From assembly GCA_902728285.1 (NCBI GenBank), contig CACVBU010000973.1, positions 448,861 through 512,860 of the forward strand: 64,000 bases of DNA, in the 5' to 3' direction. Made by a program: the position numbers and the translations under genes. Shown one piece after another: positions 41,510-53,000 of this stretch. Under the pieces are notes generated by a model. The model was not told the origin of the DNA, searched no databases, and worked only from the letters and a program-made list of their open reading frames with translations. This DNA is from Clytia hemisphaerica. Taxonomy: Eukaryota > Cnidaria > Hydrozoa > Leptothecata > Clytiidae. Numbering within the stretch: position 1 is the stretch's first letter; the number at the start of each line of letters is the position of its first letter.

Positions 41510-42310
41510 GTTCCCGACCTTGCTTTTACTTAGGTTATATCTAGTAAGTATGGAGATCGGTGGTGAATCAGACTGAATCAGGCTTTTACTGAAAAATGGA
41601 AACAATTTTGATGGTGAGTAGTTAGGTATTTGACAAGGGGGTAGACAATTGTATTTAAAAGTGTTTTTTGGAAACACTCTCATGAAAATATCGCTGACAT
41701 GGCAAAAATTATATCTAGTAAGTGTGGAGATCTGTGAATCAGGCTAGCTTTTACTTAAAAAAACTGGGAACAATTTGATGACGAAGAGCTAGGTATTTGA
41801 TAGCCTGGGTATCCGGACTCAAAATTTCAGAAAAAAACACTCTTACCTCAACATACAAAGTTTCTAAAATTTTAGAGTCTGGTGCAACTGAAAAAATTGG
41901 GTACAGTTTGTTTGATACTGCCTGTGAGTGAACCCTTGTTGACAGACTATCAAAACTTTGTAAACCCAGGCAGACACACATAATTAACTTAAAACCTCTT
42001 TTACAAACTCAAAAAACTTTCAAAACTACTTTAAGCTACATCAAAACATCAGCCACATTTATAAAGGCTCTTTTCCAGCGGCCATTTTGTTTAGAAATGA
42101 ACCTGCGTTTTCATTTTCATTTGTTTATCTTTTTTTGCAAGGTCAGCTTTTTCCATAAATACCCCTGCAGACGAGTTACTTAGACCAGACATTTGAAAGA
42201 GGGTAGACAATTTTCTTTAAAAGTGTGCAGTCGTTTTCAGCCATCATGTTGAAACCACTCTCATGAAAATAACGCTGAAATGGCAAAAATAACCTTAAGT
42301 CCCCTGTACT
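41510..42310. repeat. Diverged direct repeats (about 190-bp period plus a distant copy)
   Basis: TTATATCTAGTAAGT.TGGAGAT and ...CAATTTTGATG.. / AGGTATTTGA segments recur at about 41527 and 41710. AGGG(G)GTAGACAATT.T.TTTAAAAGTGT and CACTCTCATGAAAAT..CGCTGA recur at about 41636-41695 and 42198-42275. Function unknown. Confidence 0.6.
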
Positions 42311-42974
42311 CGACTGGAGCGGCAGGACTGGTTTTATTTTTAAATGTCTAATTCGTTTTCTTTGAAATTTCGCAATGGTTGCTGAAAGAATTAACTATTG
42401 ATCTTTTCTATTGAAAAATACCATCCATCCCAGAGTGGGAGTTCGATCGTTCTTTTGATAACACACTCCCATGCCACAGGAGTTTAGAAATCCTTTTTAT
42501 AACTTTGATTGCATTTTATGATCCTTAAATAATGATACCCTATTATTATGGACGATCGCCATTGGTTGATCTGACCTATATATGTTATGAGTTGTTTTTC
42601 TCGGTGAGTGACGGTTCGTTTTTTTCTTCTAAAGAACATCATTGGTGTTTTGATAAAAAGTACAGTACATAAGGGTTGCATTTGAATAGCTGGTTTTCTG
42701 AAGGTTTGATTGCTTGTACAGTATTTTTGGATTTAAACCTACTTTGTAAGTTACTAGAAAAAGTCCTACCGGATCTGTGATAAGGGGGTGTTTTAATTTC
42801 ACAATTGGCGGTTGTTGTTTTTCAATTTTGGAAATCGTTGCAAGTGAACTATGCTGCATGGTAATTTGACCCTTGCCGTATGAGCTCTTGTGTTTGTTAG
42901 TACAACATTCAAGCCAGAGGAGTTCAGAATTTTCTATTAACACGGCTGGCGAATTGTTAGTCGCTGAATTGTAA

Positions 42975-43262
42975 TACAACCCTGTCTCACAGTCCTGGTG
43001 GAACTTTTTTCCTCAGTGGGGATAAAAATTCCTATTGAAATCCCAATGGGGATGGAAATTCTATTGTTCAAAGGTTAAAAAATCCAGTGGGGATGGATTT
43101 GGAGTGCAATTTTTAAACATTTAATTTTGAGTGGAGATGAAATATAAGTCAATTTCCCAGTGGGGCTTAAAGTTCAGGGTATTTTTCCTACCGGGGACAA
43201 AATTTTGCCAGATTTTCCAGTGGGCCGGGGTCCCAGTGGGTCTGTGACACAGGAGTGTTGTA
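42975..43262. mobile_element. Inverted-repeat element with CAGTGGGG internal repeats, copy 1
   Basis: TACAACCCTGTCTCACAG and CTGTGACACAGGAGTGTTGTA are complementary ends. (C)CAGTGGGG(A)T recurs about six times inside. A related, shorter element lies at 58989-59131. Confidence 0.7.
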
Positions 43263-44449
43263 ATGAGACGCATGATGAACAATTTCCACTTTTTGATGTT
43301 ACTGAGCGCTACCAGAGATAAGAGAGCAAAAGGATCGAGGTACTGGGTTCGATTTTGACCCTTGACAGACTTCAAGTAAACAAGGGTTTCATACACTTAA
43401 TCTTTCGGTGGGATTTGTTGGGATGACCTCCAAGGAAATAGTTACCAGCTCCTTGTTTATTTACTCAAGGAGAAGGAACTTTTAAGTTGTGTTTTTTCAG
43501 ATTATGTTTTAGGCGGTAAAGCTTTATCTTTTCTTCCTTCTTTTGTTATTTGGCTTTCACCGCGCGACTGTGTCAGACATTCCTTAAGAAGCTCTATATT
43601 TAGATAAATAGAATGTTTGTTTGGGTCCCAGGGACCTTCAAAGTTTAAAAAGTTTGTCTAATACTGTACACCTTGCACAAATGTTGATTGATTGGAGAGG
43701 TTGTTTTTTCCGTTTTTCAAAGCAAAAGGAATATGCTCTCTTCGTCCTTCCAGACAATTTCCGCTTTTTGTCAAAACAGGATTTCGGTGACCCAAAATGT
43801 ATTGCACTCAATAACATGCAATCCTTCGAAACCTAAACCAAATCCCATAGATCCTTCCGTTATATACAGTATAGTCTACGTAAAACGAGCTGTCTGTGGC
43901 TCCCTTCTGGCTACATCTTCTTTGATTTGTTGTATTTCACATCATTTTTTCTTTCATTTGTGGAGCTAGGCTGAGAGGCTAAATTGCAGGATATGCAATC
44001 CTAACTTAATCATTAAGAGATGATGGCATTCAAAGATTCTTTTCTCATCGTTTTCTTTCATTTCAAACAGTTTTTCATTAATCGAAGAAATTTATTCATT
44101 TTTCCCGGAAATTTTAAAAATGACGAAATCGAAACTGGTAAAAAGATGAAATTTTGCCAAAATGGGCTGTACTTCCTTCTTGATATTTGTACCATCAGCT
44201 AATTGTTTGAATCTGCACACCCTAGTTCCTTGAATACCATAATTGCAAACTCAAAGGGATATTGTTTTTTTTACATTTATTGATTTTCCTCTCTAATAGC
44301 TTCCTGATCAAAATTGTTAAACTTCACTTTGATTTCCTTGAAGAAATCTGCTTAGCTCGTTCTTGATTAGATGGTGGTTATTGATTTCTTCCTGTGTACA
44401 TGTATGCTAGTTGTTGTCTTGCTTTTTTTGTTTATTTCTCATTTCTCAT

Positions 44450-44705
44450 GCGTGAATGCGTGAAAATTGAAAAAAAATTGCGTGAATGCGTGAATTGAAA
44501 AAACTTGCGTGAACATGAAAATCCACTTTTTGACTGCGTGAATGCGTGAATCTGGGCTATTTTGTGCGTGAATACGTGAATTTTCCACTGAATGTGTGCA
44601 GTGTTCCCGATTTTCCAATGTTTCCCCGATTTTTTCCGAAAATTTTCCGATTTTCTAAAAAATTGGGTTATTGCGTGAAACTCGAGGAAAATGTGCGTGA
44701 ATTAA
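44450..44705. repeat. GCGTGAA(T) short-repeat cluster
   Basis: About ten occurrences of TGCGTGAAT or GCGTGAA, often in pairs, interspersed with GAAAATT and CCGATTTTCC motifs. It resembles the GCGTGA run inside the foldback core (5665-5760). Confidence 0.65.
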
Positions 44706-46935
44706 GGGTCCGCTGGGGGGGGCCTCTCTCATGCTACTATTCAATTCTTCAAGGCTCCTCTTATCCTGTTGCTGGAATTTATTACACATTTTTTTGTAAC
44801 AACATTCAAAATCTTTGAAGCCTTCAGATTTTCTTAACCTTTTGAGTTTTAAGCCTAAAAATTTCTTAATATGTTCTTGTTTTTGCCATTCTGTGAGTAT
44901 TTTTGTCCATCTTCCTAAAAAATATGGGGATCTAAAGTCGGCAAAGCCTTAAAATGTTCTTAACTTGTTCTTAACATTTGGTCATCGAAGCCTTTTGTTC
45001 TGATATAGTTTGTTCTTATTTAAAAAATGTGTATCCTACTTCTAACATAGTTTTCTATGCGAACTATGCTTCTAATCAGTTTATCAGTTTCGTGTCTAGA
45101 GAATTAATAAACATGTTCCCCTTGTACTCCAAATCAAATTGTAGTTGTATGTTTGCCCTTGTGTCTCGCTCGAGGGTTGCTTCTATACAATATACATATG
45201 CTAGATTTGATATGTAGAGCTCCACCAAGCGAATCAGGTTATTGTGAGAGTGAGAGAATGGAAATAAAAAGTTATATTAGGAAGCGAAAGATTTAAAGCA
45301 AGAATGTCGTGGATGGTAAATTTTCGCAAAGCGAAAAATCAGATGATGCAGTAATGGATTCGACTTTTACTTTTTCCATTATTCATCCCTTTTGCCGAAA
45401 GCAAGATCAACTCACAACACGATGTTTATTTGTCTTACAGTTGAATGACGCTGCACTTAGTTCGGTCATACGTGGGACTCCTATGCGTGTCTGACTTATG
45501 CTGGGCAAGTAATAATCACAGATATGCGAAATTTAGCAACTCTTTTTAGCCTATTAGTTCAAGTATTTCTCAGTCTCAAACGCGTGTCTGTGTGATGTTT
45601 GATAAATCGAATTATATTGACTGATATCACAGGTTGATAGTAATCTGTACTGGATATTTTCATCGGCGATTTTTTTCTTCTCGAATAAAAATGGTTCACG
45701 TTTTGAATTTCAAATTGCCCCTTCCGCTTTTATGAATCATCAATATTGCATATTATAATTATATATTTTCTTGAGATTTACTTCCATGACACAGCCGTAT
45801 TGTAGAATGAATGAAGGGTGTGTGGGACACACGTTTGCAGTACACGTTTTCTTTATGAATTAAATGACTTTTTTCTACCCTGACCTTAAATGATAATCTA
45901 ACGGTTGCTTCCATAATAAAGACATCGCGACAAATGGGGTTTCCATGTTTTGAGATTCACGTTCAAAGTGATTACGTTCGAGGCATGTTGCGTTGTATTT
46001 TCTATGGAAATAAACCGTTGCGCTTTCTTTTTATTTTGTTCAGTTCATCTTGATAAATATATTGTTCCATAAAACTAAAAAAGTTGATAGGATACACATG
46101 AGACTGATGGACATACCGCTATGATGAATTTTTTCTTCCCAATTTTTCCTTCTTTCACTGACACACATATAACAACTGTTTAAATGTGATATAGAAAAGT
46201 ATCTCTCTGCTGTGAGATAATATAAGTGGCAATATAGATGGATTAGAAAAACGGCGTGTCGAAAAAAGAATAAAACAGACCAGACATCTTTTTATGTGAG
46301 AGTATCGCTTTTAGAAGAGAATGAATTACACATGCAAGATTTGAATGTTTGAAGACAGTAAGTAAAGTATATATAGGACTATTATATATACATTTGCCCA
46401 GAACGATAGTTGTAAAGATAGTGAAAAGCTTCTTTTCGCGCGCCTTATATATCCGGTTTTCTGTGTTTTCGCGCCTAAATTTTGCTATTATTGAATTGAC
46501 GAAAGATTCACGGCAGACGAAAAAGGTTCGATATAGCGCAACTTTCGTATCCTTTCGTATTCAATAGTTAACTTTGGCTGGAACCTTTTTTCTTTTCTTC
46601 TGACTAAAACACATTGCCTACCTACGAAAAGAGAATCAAAATTGATAAATTACAGTAATTCTTTTCGTTCTTTTCATAGTTTGAATTTTTTATTTCGATT
46701 GTTGTCGAGGAAACCAGTTTGAATTACGCAACTTCTGAAGTTTCGGTTGACGGCAACTAAGTCTTCATAAAAAATGTAAATCAAAACGATTTTTGTCGCT
46801 GAATACTCGCTCTGTCGCATGTCTGTATTTTAAAATTCTATGGTTTTCAAATTATTTGACAGAGGAAATATTATGAAGATTGCCCACCCGTCACATCACG
46901 CCAGTAACTACCTATGGTTCTTTTATGCATTTCAG

Positions 46936-46986
46936 GAGTATATTTGAGGTGCAAGTTAGATGAGGTTTTAATATATAACGAAAATT
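46936..46986 (+). promoter_or_regulatory. 5' UTR of the SLC4 gene with in-frame upstream stop and minimal uORF
   Basis: A strong acceptor (TTATGCATTTCAG, AG at 46934-46935) begins the exon, so an upstream noncoding exon or spliced leader exists. ATG at 46960 opens a three-codon uORF (Met-Arg-Phe) ending TAA at 46969-46971. That stop is in frame with the main start and fixes the SLC4 start at 46987. Confidence 0.65.
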
Positions 46987-47074
46987 ATGATGGAGGAAGG
47001 AGTGGTCGGAGGTTTGCCTTCGATGGATTACGAAGAAGTAACGCCAGCTGGATACATTGAACGAGATTTCGTCG
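46987..47074 (+). CDS. SLC4: SLC4 exon 1 (start exon)
   Basis: Two successive ATG codons (46987, 46990) open [20 protein letters not shown], then AGYIERDFV. Acidic N-terminus. An in-frame TAA 15 nt upstream excludes an earlier start. Donor GTAGGC, phase 1. Confidence 0.85.
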
Positions 47075-50000
47075 GTAGGCTATGTTTATATTTGGTTTCA
47101 TTTTGCGTGTAACTCGAGGTTTATGAAACGCTTTTTAAAACAAGTTTTGTTGTTTATTTTAAGATCACCGACAAGTTTTTATTGGACTACATCACAGGCC
47201 AGGTGAAACGAACAATCCCGGCTCACGAAAAAAGCTCCCAAAATTATCAACATCGAGAGTGCCAAAATCATTTCGATGGGAAAATGGGAAGAAATTTGTC
47301 AAACATGTGGACGATTCAGCCTCAGATGGGGAAGAACAAGGTAAAAAATCTTGACAACTTTTCTGTTTTGTTTTGATATTCAGGATGTAAGATTTTTTCT
47401 CTAAATCGAAAGCCGGTCGCTGGGTTCAAAGTCCAATCGAATTTTTGACCAATCAATTTAGATTTGAAAGTTTAATTAACCAATCAACACCCAGACGCTC
47501 TATCACGAGGGTAAAGAATGTTAAAGATGGCGCTGTGAATTTTTAACAAGAAAGTGATTTTTTCTTCAATTTGAAAATATTTTGTCAATCATTCAGACAA
47601 TTTTTATTATTAATCAAAGGTTTGACAATCTTTAACATACATTAAAGTTCTTTTTCCCTTCTGTTTCAAAGTAAAACCCTAACCTCTTTTCCTGTCGTCA
47701 GTTTTTTCAGCAATATTTTGTGTATCTATCTTTCCCAGCATCACACTCATTTTTCTCGTCAAAAATTTTCAAAATACTTGTTTTTGGCTTTCTTCTCTGA
47801 TAAATTATGATATAATATAAATATGATTGTTCTGAACATGGTTAGCTCTAAATACAACACAATATTTCATTGAGAGAAAATATTTTATTAAACAAAAAAA
47901 CATTCACAGGAGAAAATACGGTTTGTGTAATTTACGATGCGCGATCCAACGATTCACGATGCGCGATGCACGATCCATGCATATATTATGTTAATTATTC
48001 TAATTATGCACGAATAAGTTTTCATAATGCTAGCTACAAACATCCTATAACAATAACGAAAAAAAAATTGAAAAAAGAAGGGGAAATAATTTATCATAAT
48101 CAGAATGATTAAAATAACTTATATCTTCTGTGTAGAAAAAAACTGAAAGAAAAAGCCTTGACGTCATAGAAAAGTTTTGGCGCGAAAAATTTATTAAGAC
48201 ACATACTCATTTTTGTACGTTCATTATTTTTTAAGAACAGTGAATAAGGTAAATAAGGAACCATTGGCTACATTATTACTTTTGGCATGTTCTTATAAAA
48301 GCATTTCACCAACTGAATTGCAATAACTGGTACTTTTATTTATTTGATATCTTTCTTTGTTTGATGATCAAGTTAATTCATTTGATCTTTCTCAAAAAAG
48401 GTGAGTTTAGACACGCGCTCTTCATTAAAAACGTCTTCCCTACTTTACCACAACATTGTAAATTTTTGTTTATAACCCTGTCTCAATCCAATGCATTTGG
48501 TTGGTTTAATCGGAGAAACGTTATTTTTTTAAATAAAGAAAGCAAAAAGGTTACAAGATACTTTAATCGTAGAAATTTTAGCGAGACTAATTTAAGCGTT
48601 TTAGCGAGTTTTCCCTATTTTCGCTAAAATTAATCTCGCTAAAACACGCCGAATCGACAGATCGCTAAAATTCATCCGCGCTAAATTTTTCCAAAACGCA
48701 ATTCGCTAAAATAAATCCAGTTTTTTTTCTTCTTTTTTTTACGATTTTTGCGAAAACTAATAAAGATATTTATTTTTGTCGGTCCCTAGAGTTCTGGAAG
48801 AAAATGTAGGCTTAAAAACACACGCTTATCTCGAACCTCCGTTATATCTCGAACTTTCACCAAAATACATCTCAAAAAGTTATTTGGAAATGGCGATTCG
48901 CTAAAATTAATCCACGCGAAATTTTCTCAGACAAGTATTCGCTAAAATTTATCCACGCGAAATTTTTTGAAATCGTGATTCGCTAAAATAAATCCAAAAA
49001 AAATCAAGATTTTCCTGACTCGCTAATATACGCTAAAATTACTCTCGCTAAAATTTCTACGATTAAAGTATTCAATTCAAAGCATGGGCAAAAAAGTTCA
49101 TGTTTTGATTTGATTTGATTGTTCAGGTTAAAATATATACACGCATACTTTACATTGGTTTCCCAGGAATACAAAAGATGGAATTAAAATATGTGATTAC
49201 TAAAACCTGTAAATGCATAATTAGAATAATTAACATAATATATGCATGGATCGTGCATCGTGCATCGTGAATCGTTGGATCGCGCATCGTAAATTACACA
49301 AACCGGAGAAAATATTATTCATATTTTGTTGGTATTGATAATGTTATCAATTTATAATCTACATAGTCTAATTTAAAATTTAGAAGCATCAGCTAAATAT
49401 TTCACGAAACATTGCCACATAATTTCAATATTTTACTACTAGTTTTTTACCCCTAATTTTGCATTTTGAAAATAACATCTCAATCGAAGCGTCATTGCAA
49501 AACTTGCTTTTGATAAGATAAAGTCTTGGAAAATGTTAATCAAGCTGCATCAAAAGTTGAATAAATTCTGCTTTGCAAATGTCCAGAGTGTTTAAAGTAA
49601 TGTGTATCCTCTGAAAATAAGTTTTTGCTTTTCGCAAAGACTTAAAAATGGTACTTAATGCAACTCTGCTTAATGCTCATAAACTAAAGAGACACATCAA
49701 GGGTGAGTGGAGAGATCCTCAAACAAAAGTTATCCTTTTGGCCTTGAATAAAAAAATGGTTTCGTCAGTATAGAAATTTTGTTACTCATAATATATAACC
49801 TAGTAACAGGATAACTTGATAGTGAATTAATTTCTTAGCGCCTTATTTTTTATTTAACTGCCGTAAGTTCATGTAATGTCGACAATAAGTTTTTGCAGCT
49901 ATTTTTTGGAGTCAAAAGTGTATAATAGTTAGTCCGTAACAGTTAGTCAAATGCTGAACGCAAGAAATCTCTGGTGTAAGTTATATGTTCTCTGCAAATC

Positions 50001-53000
50001 AATTTTAAACTTATTTTTCAAGTTATAACTGATGCTGTTGTTATTATGTTTCTATAACTGGTTCCATTCAATTACTGTTCAGATTCAGATGCCCTGCCTT
50101 TATGAAATGACAGTTCAGCAAGTTTCAATAAAAGTGAACAGGGTCAATATTCTCCAATAGAGATCAGTTACTGACTAAAAATAATCCATTAAAGCATTCA
50201 AATTTCATGGCAATATTTCTGTAAATTATACAAAATGTATACTGATTGTACAACCAAACATTCTTAACTCCATAACTGTATATAGTTTGAGTATTTAAAA
50301 TTAATTCAGAAGTTGTGTAAAATGCTCAAGTTTTTGTCCAAATCTTATCGTATTGCACAATATTTTGGACATGAATCTGGACATAAGTTGAAAGTACACA
50401 CATGGAAAATATTTTAAACTTCAGTGCAACCATTGGTTTTCGTATAATTTGAAGCTGAATTGTTTTGTAGTTATTATTCTTAGAATTTTTTTTCAGAATT
50501 TGTATTCCAGATTGATTTTTTTTACAACATCAGTTTTTTGCTAAATTCAGATTTTGATGTAATTAGCAACATAGAACATGCTATAAGAAAATTGGGTCTG
50601 GTTTGCTTTTAAGAATTTTTTTTGTGAATCATTTTGAAGAAAAAAAATTAAATTCAACATGTAAAGGATTAGAATACTTATTGAATCATCACCAAACTAC
50701 AATTTATCAGAGAAGATTTGAAATTATAACAGGCTACGTCAACTTGTTAATGACGTAATAATGGGATTTAACTTTTTTTCGCCAAAGTGTTTGTTTGTCT
50801 TTGTAAATTAAAAATGTTTTAAAAAGGGTCAGCTATGGTCCTTAGTGTTTATTTGTTTTATGGTTATCAAGATAGACAGATGATTGGTTTGATTCATTTA
50901 GTTTTGGTACTGTAATGGAATAACATGGCATATTCTTACAGGAATTTTTCTTTCTATTGCTACATTGGAATATAGTGCACGTTTTATTTTGATGTGAAAA
51001 ATATTCTTTTTAGTTTTCCACCATTGGTATTTTATTTTACCAAAAATGTTCAAGGTGAAAGAGATATGCAAGACAAACTTTAGAAAGCAGGAGATGTTAA
51101 AGTTAATTTTGTATATTTTATACTCTCTGGGGGGAAACATGTCCCAAGTTTTTATTCACTTGAAGGCTACTGTTTTTTTGTATTTATGTACATTAACTTA
51201 GCCTACAGTGATCCAGAAAGATTTCATTAGGCAATAAATACCTTTACAATTAAATATGATGAATTGAAATTTAAAAGAACTTTTGAAAAAATATAATGGT
51301 TGGTCACTTTGGTTTTAATTATTAGGATAACAATTTCAGGTAGAATATGTTAAGACATTAAGAAGTTCTTCGGGTCACCAGCTGTGAAATTTTGCATGTT
51401 ATAATGATAGTGAAGGGCATATGCCCATCCCTCTTTTTGATTCTTCAATAAACTATTAAATAATGAGTGAATGGTTTGTCTCAATTATTGATTTGTTTTG
51501 ACCTATTAAGAAAGTAAACCAAGAAAAATTTTTTTGATTTGATCAATTGTCATTTTCTTCATCCATGGTGAAACTCACAAGACTATTGATTTTAAATTTG
51601 AAAAGAGTGAGAAAATCATACAAAAATTTTGAGTTTTGTGAATGAGTTATTTTAAGTTTTGATTTATCAGTTTTGATTTGTGGCTTTATTTTATGCTCCC
51701 TTGGCTATGCACTTCACACTTTTCAAGGTTGTTTGAAAGATATGTTTATGTTTTGTGTAAAATTGGTTTAGTGGATGTAAATTTAGTGTATAGTAAAGGC
51801 AATGTAGTCACCAGTACAATTTAATTGTTTACAAAAACATCTGATTTTTTATGTCCAAATGAAATACATTCAGATTACCTCAATCTGGTCAATGATGGGA
51901 ATCAAATGACTCAGACAGCCTCCACGACCTTCAAAAAGAAATTCAAAAAAAATCCTATTCAAATTTTATATCTTAATCTTTTCTCAAAATCTTAATATGA
52001 TATCTTCAAAAAAATTTTCTGTGTGTTAATTTTTCATTTTTCTATTTCGTGAAAAGTTTTTTTAACCTTATTTTATTTAAACTCCATGAAGAGATGATTG
52101 AAGTATAGATTTTTTTCTTTTAAGAAGATTTTATTGGAACATGATGGTTTTTAAACTATGATCTCTTTTGTTGAATTAAAATCTCTTCATACCCTCTTAA
52201 GTGAACCAAAAAACAATGAAATCTTTATATTCACCATGACAAAATTTCATCATATCCTTCCTTCCTCATACTAGCAAACAGCACACATATTCTATTCTTT
52301 TCCCTTTTTTTTACTTTCACTCTAAAGTTTGAAAATGTTTATTTGGTTGAGCAATTTAAAGAATAGAAACAAACTTTTTGTAAAGGTGGTTTGTGTTGTA
52401 TTTAACACCTAAGTTTGCAATGAAAACGAAAATTTAAGCTTCATTGAAGAAACTTAGATTTTTCCTTTTTATATGATTGAATCTTATTATTTTCCAAGTA
52501 GAAAGTTTATATAGTTGAAAAAGAGTGTTTTGCTAATCAACTGATTAAAAATGAGGTGTTTTTTGATTGACAAGACCATTAAACCCTATTCGTACTAGGG
52601 GGGGGGCTCTTTCTGTTCGGAGGTCAAACTATTGTTAATAGCTCCTGAAATAATAGAGCTTTTGCCGTGAAATTTTCTGTATATTCCTAACTTTTATTTA
52701 GCTTCAAAATAAAAAAAAATTTGACATCTAAATATTTTCACACCTTGAGCATGATGAGATTTCTGACAGTAAGGTGTCACAAAAATTGACACTTTTCCAG
52801 TACAAATTTATTTTCATTGTCAAATATATCGTTTAAACCGTAATTTTATTGAATATTTAGGATAAAATAAGCATTTTAAACTCAGGCAACTTTTTTCTAA
52901 AGTCTTTGTTAGAATAAAATAGCTATTTATAAGAACAAAGGAAATTTTCGGTTTTTGCTGACTTTGGGCATGATGAGTGACGTCATCAAAAAAAATTTTT

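Larger units (their letters stand above)
39366..46935. other. Intergenic region between the two genes
   Basis: Contains the 3' UTR of the first gene and the upstream region of the second, with no clear polyadenylation site or promoter. It holds diverged direct repeats (41510-42310), an inverted-repeat element (42975-43262), a GCGTGAA cluster (44450-44705) and a short unassigned minus-strand frame (40769-41047). The remainder, including 43270-44440 and 45000-46900, shows nothing recognisable. Confidence 0.55.
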
